In this document: in pieces, positions 57,648 through 64,000 of the stretch
Layout: each line of letters opens with the position of its first letter
Numbering within the stretch: the first letter of the stretch is position 1
Assembly: GCF_014287675.1 (NCBI RefSeq)
Contig: NZ_JACOPQ010000001.1
Coordinates: forward strand, 124,001-188,000
Direction of reading: 5' to 3'
DNA length: 64,000 nt
From: Lawsonibacter faecis
Lineage (GTDB): Bacteria > Bacillota > Clostridia > Oscillospirales > Oscillospiraceae
Position numbers and translations under genes: made by a program
The notes under the pieces: generated by a model
Database searches by the model: none
Seen by the model: only the letters and a program-made list of their open reading frames with translations
Told to the model about the DNA's origin: nothing

Positions 57648-59717
57648 TCACTTTCCGGCTGTCACCAGCCGCACCCGGTCGCCCTCGCTGATGGGCTTAT
57701 TGGCGCTAGTGACCACCTGGTCGTCCCAGCCCAGGGCGCTGGCCTCCACGGCCATGTTCTCGCTGTCCTGGGCCAGCACCTCCACGGGTACCTTCACCAC
57801 GGTCTGCTCCGTGCCCATGACGGTCTGCTTCTCTCTGAGGACCAGCACGAATTTGCCGTCCGCGTCGGAGCGGAGGGCTCCCAGGGGCAGGCAGGTGTTA
57901 TAGGTCTCGCTCCGCTTGGAGATCTCCAGCTTGGCGGAGCCGCCGGTGGGCCAGGCGCCGTCGCCCAGAACCGCCGTGACCTTCACCATCCCCTTGTCGT
58001 CGGCCATGCCGATGGAGGTGATGCGCACTCCCCGGACATTCTGGCTCTTGCCGTCCTTGGTGAAGGAGAGGGTGCCCTCGTCCCCCACGGCCAGGGTCTC
58101 CGCCTCCTTCTGGGGAATGCTGCCCTCGAACTGAAAGCCCTGGTCGCTGCGGGAGAGGACGGCGGCCTTGGCCCCGTCCTGGGTGGTGCCGGTCTCCTCC
58201 AGGATGCTCAGCACCGTGCCGTCGATGGGGGCGGCCAGCCGTCCGCCCGCCTCTGCCACAGCCTTCAGCTCGTCCAGCTTCTTCTGGCTCTCCCGCCGCT
58301 GGCTGACGTAGCCCAGGCGTTCAATCTCCGCCTGCGCCCTGGTGTTCTGGTTGGTGAGGCGCTCGTTCTCCGCCTGGCGCCGGGCGTTCTCCAGTCCCCG
58401 CTGGGCGGACTCCACGCCCCGCTGGGCGCTCTCGATAGTCCGCTGGGCGGCGAGGAGCTGGTCCTCCGTAGAGGTCCCCGCGTCCTCAGCACTCCGCTGG
58501 GCGCTCTGGAGGGCCCGCTGAGCGGACTCCAATGCGTTTTGAGCGGACACCACGGCGGGCTCCTCGCTCATGTCCGTCTTCTCCTTGGCCTCGGCCAGCT
58601 TGGTTTCGGCCTCGGCCGCCTCTCTCTCCGCCTTTTGAATCTTCTCCGCCCACTTCTCCTGGACGGATTTCAAGTTCTCCTTGGCCCGCTTGAGGGACTT
58701 ATAAATGGTGCTGCCGGCGTCCGCCAGGGAGTTCATGCCGGCCTCGGCCTGGTCCTGTCCGGACTGGGCCTGAAGCAGGGCGCTCCGGGCGGCGGCGATG
58801 GCCGCGGTGTCGTCCGGGGAGTTGGCCAGAAGCTCGTCCAGCTCGGCCTGGGCCTGCTTCACCGCCTCCACGGCGCGGTTGTAGGTGTTCACCGCCGCGA
58901 AGTAGGAGCTGTCGTTGCTGGACTGCTGGTCCTGGGCGGAGTCCACCGCCTGCTGGGCGGAGTCCTCGGCGTCCTGGGCGGACTCCTTTGTGGTCTCCAG
59001 GGCCTCCTTGGCAGCGTCCGCCTTCTCCTGGGCGGCCTTTACCAGCTCCTCCTTGGCCTTGACCTTGGACTTCTCCAGGGCGGCGGCAGCCTCGTCGCAG
59101 TCGGCCTGGGCCTGCCGGAGGTCCTCCTGAATCCGCTCCTCGGCGGTGCCCCGGCCCTCCTTCAGGCGCTCATAGTCCTCCTGGGCGTTTTTCAGGTTGA
59201 CCTGGGCGGTGTCCAGCGCATCCTGGGCGCTGAGGATAGCGTCGGTGCTGGCGCCGGAATTGCCCCCGGCCGCATTGGCAATTTTCAGGTCCAGCAGGCC
59301 GATGTCGTTCTCCAGCTTCTCAATGGCGCTCTGGAGCGCCTCCAAATCCAGCTCCAGCAGGGTGTCCCCCGCCTTTACCTGCTGGCCCTTGGCGGCGGCA
59401 ATCCGGGTGACGCGGATGCCTGCGGGCAGGGTAATCTCCAGATCGCCCTGGGCCTCGATGACGCCGCCGGCAGTGATGCGCTGGGTCAGGACGCCGCTCT
59501 TGGCAGCCTGGGTCTCCACCCGGGCAACGGTCACACCGTCCGCCGCCCGGGAGAGGAGGGTGAGGACCAGCATGAGGACGAAAAAGGCAGCCAGCGCCTT
59601 GGCCGCCGTCCGCTGTACGGCGTGCTTCATGCGGGGCGCGGGGCGCTCGCCCGAGGCGAGCTGCAGCCGCTCCTGCTCCGCGCGGGTCCTCGCGCGCTCC
59701 ATGAGGTCGAATGCCAT
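57648..59717 (-). CDS. HlyD/MacA-like membrane-fusion adaptor with very long coiled coil
   Basis: 689 aa, long for the family. A membrane helix at about 40-58, a first lipoyl half (GVIEAQGDLEITLP...GDTLLELDLEAL, about 80-110), an exceptionally long coiled coil (about 110-500) rich in repeated SAQR heptads (ESAQRALQSAQRSAE), the second lipoyl half (RLAAPIDGTVLSILEETG) and beta-barrel/C-terminal part. Such adaptors link an inner-membrane exporter to the cell exterior. Placed before the MacB-like gene, suggesting a paired export or signalling unit. Confidence 0.8.
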   Translation of the reverse strand: MAFDLMERARTRAEQERLQLASGERPAPRMKHAVQRTAAKALAAFFVLMLVLTLLSRAADGVTVARVETQAAKSGVLTQRITAGGVIEAQGDLEITLPAGIRVTRIAAAKGQQVKAGDTLLELDLEALQSAIEKLENDIGLLDLKIANAAGGNSGASTDAILSAQDALDTAQVNLKNAQEDYERLKEGRGTAEERIQEDLRQAQADCDEAAAALEKSKVKAKEELVKAAQEKADAAKEALETTKESAQDAEDSAQQAVDSAQDQQSSNDSSYFAAVNTYNRAVEAVKQAQAELDELLANSPDDTAAIAAARSALLQAQSGQDQAEAGMNSLADAGSTIYKSLKRAKENLKSVQEKWAEKIQKAEREAAEAETKLAEAKEKTDMSEEPAVVSAQNALESAQRALQSAQRSAEDAGTSTEDQLLAAQRTIESAQRGVESAQRGLENARRQAENERLTNQNTRAQAEIERLGYVSQRRESQKKLDELKAVAEAGGRLAAPIDGTVLSILEETGTTQDGAKAAVLSRSDQGFQFEGSIPQKEAETLAVGDEGTLSFTKDGKSQNVRGVRITSIGMADDKGMVKVTAVLGDGAWPTGGSAKLEISKRSETYNTCLPLGALRSDADGKFVLVLREKQTVMGTEQTVVKVPVEVLAQDSENMAVEASALGWDDQVVTSANKPISEGDRVRLVTAGK

Positions 59718-59914
59718 GCTTCATCACTCCGAATCGTTTCGTTAGGCATATCATACAGGCTCAATCTCTAAACCATCTGGAAAGCGGCTTTGAGGTTGTG
59801 AACGTTTTGTAAAGCAGGGAATGCGAGGGCGGATTGCCGCGCCGTTTTTCGGAATGGCGCGCAACGACAACAGGGTATGTTAGCCGCCGGTGCCGCCCGC
59901 AACCGCTGTCCTTG

Positions 59915-59940
59915 CAAGCCAGCGCGTACGCGCTGGCTTG
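59915..59940. repeat. 26-bp perfect palindrome
   Basis: Arms CAAGCCAGCGCGT and its exact inverse with no loop; function unclear, possibly an RNA stem. Confidence 0.75.
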
Positions 59941-59967
59941 GCAATCCGCTTTCCCCGTCCTCTTTCC

Positions 59968-60010
59968 ATGCAGAGGGGCGTCCCGGCTGAGCCGGGACGC
60001 CCCTCTGCAT
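59968..60010 (-). terminator. Large hairpin after the propeller/solute-binding gene
   Basis: Perfect 20-bp arms (ATGCAGAGGGGCGTCCCGGC and its inverse) with loop TGA, seven bases past the stop codon. No T-run, so it may stabilise or partly terminate the mRNA to separate binding-protein and membrane gene levels. Confidence 0.75.
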
Positions 60011-60016
60011 CTATAT

Positions 60017-62443
60017 TTACTCCGCCAGATAGAGCCGGGTCTTCTCCACCACCTTGGCCGCGGCCTGGTTGGGGGTGGTCTTGCCCGCGGCCAGCTCCAT
60101 GGCCTGGGCGTTCACCGCCTCCTCCACCACCCGGTCCGTCAGGATGGGGGTCTTGAGGCTCTTGCACAGCTCCAGGAAGCCCATTTCGGACTTGGCGCCG
60201 CTCTGGCTGAACTCCGGCTTATCCAGGGTGATGTCCACCATCGTCTCGCCGCTGTCCATCACCTCTTTCACCATCTGTTCCAGGGACTGCTGGTTGACAG
60301 GGAAGCCGTCGTAGAGGTATTTGTCCTGGACCGTCCGCGAGAGGAGCAGCTCCAGGAAGGAGGCGGCCAGCTCCTGCTGCTTGCCGGAAGCCACGATCCC
60401 AACGCCGCCCACTGGGGTGTAGCGGTCGCCGCCGAAGAGGGCCTTCAGCTCATAGCCCGGTCTGCCGCTCAGATTGGAGATGATGCTGCTCAGACTGAAT
60501 TTGCCGCCAAGCTCCTGTATGTGCATCCGGGCCTTGCCCTGGCCCAGCATCATGGCGCCGGAGTCCAGCGCTTCGAAGCCTCCGCTGCCGCCTGTGGAGA
60601 TCGCAATGGTGATCATCGCAGAGCTGTCTATCTGGGGCGTGTAGGCCTTCACGGCCTTGTCGATGCGCTCCGCCAGCTCAAAGTACCGGGCCAGAGCCGC
60701 CTCGTCCAGCGCGCCATCCCGGAAGAACTCGTCCGTGCAGGATTCGTAGTAGCGCATGAGCATGCCGGGCATATCCTCCGCCCACAGGTCGCTGGGCCCC
60801 CAGAGGAGAGGTGTCCCGCCGCCAGCGTCGTCTTCCAGCGCTTTTGCCAGGGCCTCCAGGCCGTCCAGACCCGCCAAATCCGCGCCGTTGCCCATCATGA
60901 CGGGCACGCTGAAGCGGGAGGGCACGCCGTAAATCTTGCCGCCGCGCTCATAGGCGCTCATCAGGTTGCTCATCAGCCCGTCTCCGCTGAGCTTCTCCAC
61001 GAGGGCGCTCAAATCAGCCAGCACGCCCTTCTCAATGTAGGAGTCCACCGGAAGGCCGTCCAGCAGGAGGATATCGGGGCCCTTGCCGCCCAGAATCTCG
61101 GTGTTGAGGGCGCGGATTACATCCTCCACCGTGGCTGCGGAGTCGTCGCCCAGGGCCACGCGGAAGTTCACCCGCACGTTGGGGTTGCGGCGCTGGAACT
61201 CACCGATGGTCTGGCGGACGGTGGGATTGTCGTTCAGCGCGAAGATAGTCAGCTCGGTGTCCGGGGTGGTGGGGGTGTTTTCATCGTAATAGTAGCGGAC
61301 CAGCTGGTAGCCCTGGTCCCCGGTGGACAGGACGGCGTGGAAGCCGTCGCCCCCGTCGGAGGCCAGCCCGGCGATGGTGGTGTTGGGCATCACGAGGCTT
61401 GTGATGCTGCCGTCCACCAGCCGCTCCCAGATGGTGCCCCCCTCGGCCTGGCGGTAGATGCCGGTGGAATCGGCCAGGTAGATGCCCTTGTCGTCCATGC
61501 CAAGGGTGAGGCGGAAGTCCTTGCTCTCATAAGTATAGGCGCCGCTCTGCTTGGCGGTCTCCATATCATAGGTCACCATACCCTTGCCCTCGGTGTCGCC
61601 CATCAGCAGGGTGCTGCCCAGGAGCGCCACGCCGCTTTCGTAGGCGGTGCCAAAGAATTCCGTTTTCTTGACGCCGTCGGCGTCGTAGCGGTATACGCCG
61701 TCGCTGCCGAACAGGAGCAGGAATCCGTCGTCCAGGGCGACGACGCCGTTGACATAGAGCTGGCTCTCCCCCTCCCCGCTGAAGACAACGCCGCCGGAAC
61801 TGCCGTTGGGCGCGGTCAGGACGTCGTCCGGCTCTCCGCTGGGCGCAGGGGTGGCCTCGGGCGGCGTATCGGCGGTCCCTCCCCCGGCCGTGTCGCCCCC
61901 CGTGATGTCAGCGGCGCCGGCATCGCTTCTGCCAAGGCTCACGCTGCCGCTGCTGCCGTCAACGCCGCCAATCGTCATGCCGCCGAACCCGCCGGCCGTC
62001 AGTTCGGGCACCTCCAGCTCCTCCGGCGCACCGCCGTCCACGCTGCGGGCCAGTCTGGATTTATAGCCGGCGTCGTAGTAGAGAAAGTAGACCGTTCCGT
62101 TCCCGCTCTCGGAAATGGTATCCAGCATGCCGTTCCCGGCCGTCAGGTATTCGCTCAGCCAGGTCAGCTCGCTCTTCTGGATCTCCCCGCCGCCGGCGGG
62201 GAGGACGTAGCGGTAGTAGGGCGCCCGGTCGCCGTCCTTTTCCTGGCCGTAGAAGATGATATCGCCGCCGCTTCTGTGGAAATTGAAAACCCTCGTCAGG
62301 TTTGGCAGGGTCTCCCCCTGCTCCTCTACATAGCGGCCCATTGGGGTATTCCCCTTGCCCCCGCCGCTGTTATCGCTGCTGCATCCGGCCAGCAGTCCGG
62401 CCAGAAGACACACGGATAATGCCGCGCTCAGAATTCTTTTCAT
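60017..62443 (-). CDS. Lipoprotein fusing a beta-propeller-like region to a type 1 solute-binding domain
   Basis: 808 aa. Lipobox LLAGC with Cys21. Residues about 45-400 look like a propeller (repeated YRYDADG, GMDDKGIYLADSTGIY, ASDGGDGFHAV) interrupted by a Gly/Pro/Thr/Asp linker (about 150-215). Residues about 410-808 are an extracellular solute-binding domain (FQRRNPNVRVNF, GPDILLLDGLPVDSY, GVPSRFSVPVMMGN). Typical binding proteins are about 430 aa, so the first half is an unusual addition. Likely captures a sugar for the downstream permeases. Confidence 0.75.
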   Translation of the reverse strand: MKRILSAALSVCLLAGLLAGCSSDNSGGGKGNTPMGRYVEEQGETLPNLTRVFNFHRSGGDIIFYGQEKDGDRAPYYRYVLPAGGGEIQKSELTWLSEYLTAGNGMLDTISESGNGTVYFLYYDAGYKSRLARSVDGGAPEELEVPELTAGGFGGMTIGGVDGSSGSVSLGRSDAGAADITGGDTAGGGTADTPPEATPAPSGEPDDVLTAPNGSSGGVVFSGEGESQLYVNGVVALDDGFLLLFGSDGVYRYDADGVKKTEFFGTAYESGVALLGSTLLMGDTEGKGMVTYDMETAKQSGAYTYESKDFRLTLGMDDKGIYLADSTGIYRQAEGGTIWERLVDGSITSLVMPNTTIAGLASDGGDGFHAVLSTGDQGYQLVRYYYDENTPTTPDTELTIFALNDNPTVRQTIGEFQRRNPNVRVNFRVALGDDSAATVEDVIRALNTEILGGKGPDILLLDGLPVDSYIEKGVLADLSALVEKLSGDGLMSNLMSAYERGGKIYGVPSRFSVPVMMGNGADLAGLDGLEALAKALEDDAGGGTPLLWGPSDLWAEDMPGMLMRYYESCTDEFFRDGALDEAALARYFELAERIDKAVKAYTPQIDSSAMITIAISTGGSGGFEALDSGAMMLGQGKARMHIQELGGKFSLSSIISNLSGRPGYELKALFGGDRYTPVGGVGIVASGKQQELAASFLELLLSRTVQDKYLYDGFPVNQQSLEQMVKEVMDSGETMVDITLDKPEFSQSGAKSEMGFLELCKSLKTPILTDRVVEEAVNAQAMELAAGKTTPNQAAAKVVEKTRLYLAE

Positions 62444-62499
62444 GCCAATGCTCCTTCCGATTTGGTACGTTCAGCATAACAGCCTTATCTGTAAATAAC

Positions 62500-62516
62500 C
62501 TTTAAGTTTTCTTAGA
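62500..62516 (+). promoter_or_regulatory. Candidate response-regulator box 1
   Basis: CTTTAAG, five bases, TTAGA: direct-repeat-like half-sites about 11-12 bases apart, as OmpR-type regulators bind. About 57 bases from the lipoprotein start codon. Confidence 0.5.
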
Positions 62517-62700
62517 TAAAAAAACAATGATTCTGTTGAGGCACAGCAGGGCAATCAGAAATTTTCGATTCGGTCATTGCCTTGCAGGGCTCCGCGCAGA
62601 GGAGGGTGAGAAGCAGCGCAAGGGCCTGCGGATACGTTCTCGGGAGTGATGTATCCGCGGCGTACACCCAGACAAATTCAGGACCCTGTCCTTCAACAGC

Positions 62701-62717
62701 CTTTAAGAATTTTTAGA
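62701..62717 (+). promoter_or_regulatory. Candidate response-regulator box 2
   Basis: CTTTAAG, five bases, TTAGA, identical in pattern and spacing to box 1, ending 40 bases before the TATACT. Confidence 0.5.
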
Positions 62718-62796
62718 GATTGGGGCAAGGATATAGATTTTTTAGAGGAATGGCTGGTATACTGAACTCACCAAACTGCATTGGAGGCACACCGCC

Positions 62797-63477
62797 ATGC
62801 GTATTTTAATGGTAGAAGACGACGTGGACCTCTGCTCCGCCGTCGATATTCATTTGAAGAAGGAGGGCCATATCGTGGACTTTGCCCACGCCGGGGACGA
62901 CGGGCTCCACTTCGCCCTCCAGAACGCCTATGACCTCATTCTGCTGGACCGGATGCTGCCCGGGCTGGATGGGGTCGGCGTGGTGGCCCGGCTGCGGAAA
63001 GAGGGGCTCACCACCCCCGTCCTGATGATCACCGCCCTGGACGGCATATCCGACCGCGTGGACGGCCTGGACGCCGGGGCCGACGACTACCTGGCCAAGC
63101 CCTTCGCCACCGAGGAGCTGCTGGCCCGCATCCGCGCCCTCTCCCGCCGCCCCGTCCAGTGGGAGAGCACCCGGCGCCTTACGGTGGGGGACCTGGAGCT
63201 GGACACCGAGCTCTGCGCCCTCCGGGGCCCCGGCTCCGCCTGCTCCCTCTCCAAGCGGGAGGGCCAGCTTCTGGAGCTCTTCCTCCGCAACTCCAGCCAG
63301 ACCATGACCCGTGAGCTGCTGCTGGCCCGGGTCTGGGGGCCGGACGCCCCCGTGGAGGACGGCAATCTGGATAACTACATCCACTTTCTCCGCCGCCGAC
63401 TGGCCGCCGCAGGCAGCGCGGTCAAAATTGTCACCGCCCGGGGCGTGGGGTACCGGTTGGAGGTTCCCCCTTGCTGA
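62797..63477 (+). CDS. OmpR/PhoB-family response regulator
   Basis: 226 aa from ATG 62797 (RBS GGAGG). Receiver domain 1 to about 118 with Asp51 in LILLDRMLPG, acidic pair EDD (7-9) and Lys in LAKPFATEEL; winged-helix DNA-binding domain about 125-224 (LSKREGQLLELFLRN, TMTRELLLARVWG, NLDNYIHFLRRRL). Coupled to the kinase gene by overlap; probably controls the divergent ABC operon. Confidence 0.93.
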   Translation: MRILMVEDDVDLCSAVDIHLKKEGHIVDFAHAGDDGLHFALQNAYDLILLDRMLPGLDGVGVVARLRKEGLTTPVLMITALDGISDRVDGLDAGADDYLAKPFATEELLARIRALSRRPVQWESTRRLTVGDLELDTELCALRGPGSACSLSKREGQLLELFLRNSSQTMTRELLLARVWGPDAPVEDGNLDNYIHFLRRRLAAAGSAVKIVTARGVGYRLEVPPC

Positions 63478-64000
63478 AGCGGGGCGGAAAGCCCGATCCC
63501 CTCCGGGGCCTGCGCGTCCGGCTGACCCTGCTCTCCGCCGCCCTCACGGGGGCGGTGCTGGTGGCTATGGCACTGGTGGCCCTCTCCATCTCCGAGGGGC
63601 AGCTGCGCCGCAGCGGAGAGTCCGCCTTCCAGAGCAATATTAACACCGTCGTCACCAAGCTCCAGACAGACCGCATCCTCTCCGTCACCTGGCTGGCCCA
63701 GACCGAGGCGGCGGACCGCCTGATTATCTCCATCTCCGACGCAGGGCGGCCCCTCCAGTATACCGGCTCCTGGACGCCCGCCACCAGCCGGGCCGCCCTC
63801 ATACAGCGGGTCCAGACCGAGGCCCTCGCCCTGGGCGTGGACGCCGGCCGTCCGCCTCTCTCGGTCATTGAGACCACCGGCACCGCCCCCTTCTCCGTGG
63901 CGGGGGACAGCGGGGAGCGCTACTTGGCCGCCGTGGTCCTGGTTCCCGCCCATGACAGCTGGCTCAGCCTCACCCTCCTGCGGGATATGTCGGCGGCGGA
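63471..64000 (+). CDS. Sensor histidine kinase, N-terminal part
   Basis: Incomplete at the right edge. TTG 63471 has RBS GGAGG (63459-63463) and overlaps the regulator stop by seven bases. It begins LLKRGGKPDPLRGLRVRLTL, has one membrane helix (about 18-42) and then an extracytoplasmic sensor domain (QLRRSGESAFQSNINTV...). The HAMP and kinase domains lie outside the window. Expected to phosphorylate the regulator encoded just upstream. Confidence 0.85.
   Translation, partial: MLKRGGKPDPLRGLRVRLTLLSAALTGAVLVAMALVALSISEGQLRRSGESAFQSNINTVVTKLQTDRILSVTWLAQTEAADRLIISISDAGRPLQYTGSWTPATSRAALIQRVQTEALALGVDAGRPPLSVIETTGTAPFSVAGDSGERYLAAVVLVPAHDSWLSLTLLRDMSAA

Larger units (their letters stand above)
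59718..60016. other. Intergenic region with two large palindromes
   Basis: No gene. It carries a 26-bp palindrome (59915-59940), a 20-bp-stem hairpin (59968-60010), and CAATCTCTAA at 59762-59771, whose complement repeats part of the response-regulator box at 62713. The adaptor gene promoter must lie here or upstream of the solute-binding gene. Confidence 0.5.
62444..62796. other. Divergent regulatory region
   Basis: 353 bases without a gene between the lipoprotein and the response regulator. Two CTTTAAG-N5-TTAGA boxes lie at 62500-62516 and 62701-62717, and a TATACT -10 candidate lies at 62758-62763 with a poor -35, as expected for an activated promoter. Confidence 0.6.

Noticed and set aside
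59834..62419. 861-codon plus-strand ORF
   Set aside because: Antisense to the lipoprotein fusion gene, which has a lipobox and binding-protein motifs; no RBS.

Overview
The window looks like a GC-rich, anaerobic gut Clostridia chromosome of the Oscillospiraceae type (Flavonifractor/Pseudoflavonifractor/Lawsonibacter-like). This is inferred from the codon style, the Firmicutes conjugation genes and the amino-acid-fermenting gene set; no rRNA or marker gene fixes the species.

Region 1 (about 183-25819) is a complete integrative and conjugative element (ICE) of about 25.6 kb. Its ends can be placed from the sequence. A six-base CATATG core occurs at 183-188 and 25814-25819, each bordered inward by a matching inverted arm. 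The outer flanks (3-188 and 25814-25939) rejoin in frame into the C-terminus of one RecB/AddB-like PD-(D/E)XK nuclease with a QxxxY motif and a CxxCx5C iron-sulfur motif. The ICE carries a ParB-like protein, an anti-restriction set (three DNA methyltransferases and ArdA), a type IV secretion set (PcfB, VirD4-like coupling protein, Maff2, VirB6/TrbL, PrgI, VirB4, NlpC/P60 hydrolase, DUF4315, DUF4366), mobilization genes (MobC, CD1845-like, relaxase, an oriT candidate), an XRE regulator, an AT-rich SdpR/SdpI cargo cassette, a sigma-like factor and a large serine recombinase. Fifteen copies of a 23-bp palindrome (GGGACA and TGTCCC half-sites around a 3-base centre) punctuate it from end to end, five of them inside coding sequences. 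None was seen outside the ICE. This dispersed site family is the best candidate for an undescribed system here. A second unusual feature is a 169-codon ORF with recognisable family motifs, wholly embedded in another frame of the C5-methyltransferase gene.

Region 2 (about 25.8-29.9 kb) is the right part of an older AT-rich island that hosts the ICE: the interrupted nuclease gene, a RhuM-family gene, a DEDDh exonuclease and a tyrosine integrase. A 22-bp match to the initiator tRNA anticodon arm lies next to the integrase. The island ends against a chromosomal ATPase gene that has lost its 5' half, so the mobile elements are nested.

Region 3 (30.7-47.7 kb) is a peptide and amino-acid use module. 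Divergent promoters at about 46.2 kb drive a long leftward run (oppBCDF, a peptide-binding lipoprotein, MATE exporter, M29 aminopeptidase, amidohydrolase, Fe-alcohol dehydrogenase, M3 peptidase, second amidohydrolase, epimerase-like protein) and a rightward tryptophanase. Peptides would be imported, cleaved, and tryptophan split to indole, pyruvate and ammonia.

Region 4 (47.9-53.2 kb) holds a YheO-like regulator, an APH-fold kinase, a lactonase-type beta-propeller protein, an MFS transporter and an alpha/beta hydrolase.

Region 5 (53.4-64 kb) is a leftward sugar-type ABC operon (propeller/solute-binding lipoprotein fusion, MacA-like adaptor, MacB-like membrane protein, two permeases, MsmX-type ATPase) divergent from an OmpR-type two-component system whose kinase runs off the window. 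Two matching CTTTAAG-N5-TTAGA boxes lie in the divergent intergenic region.
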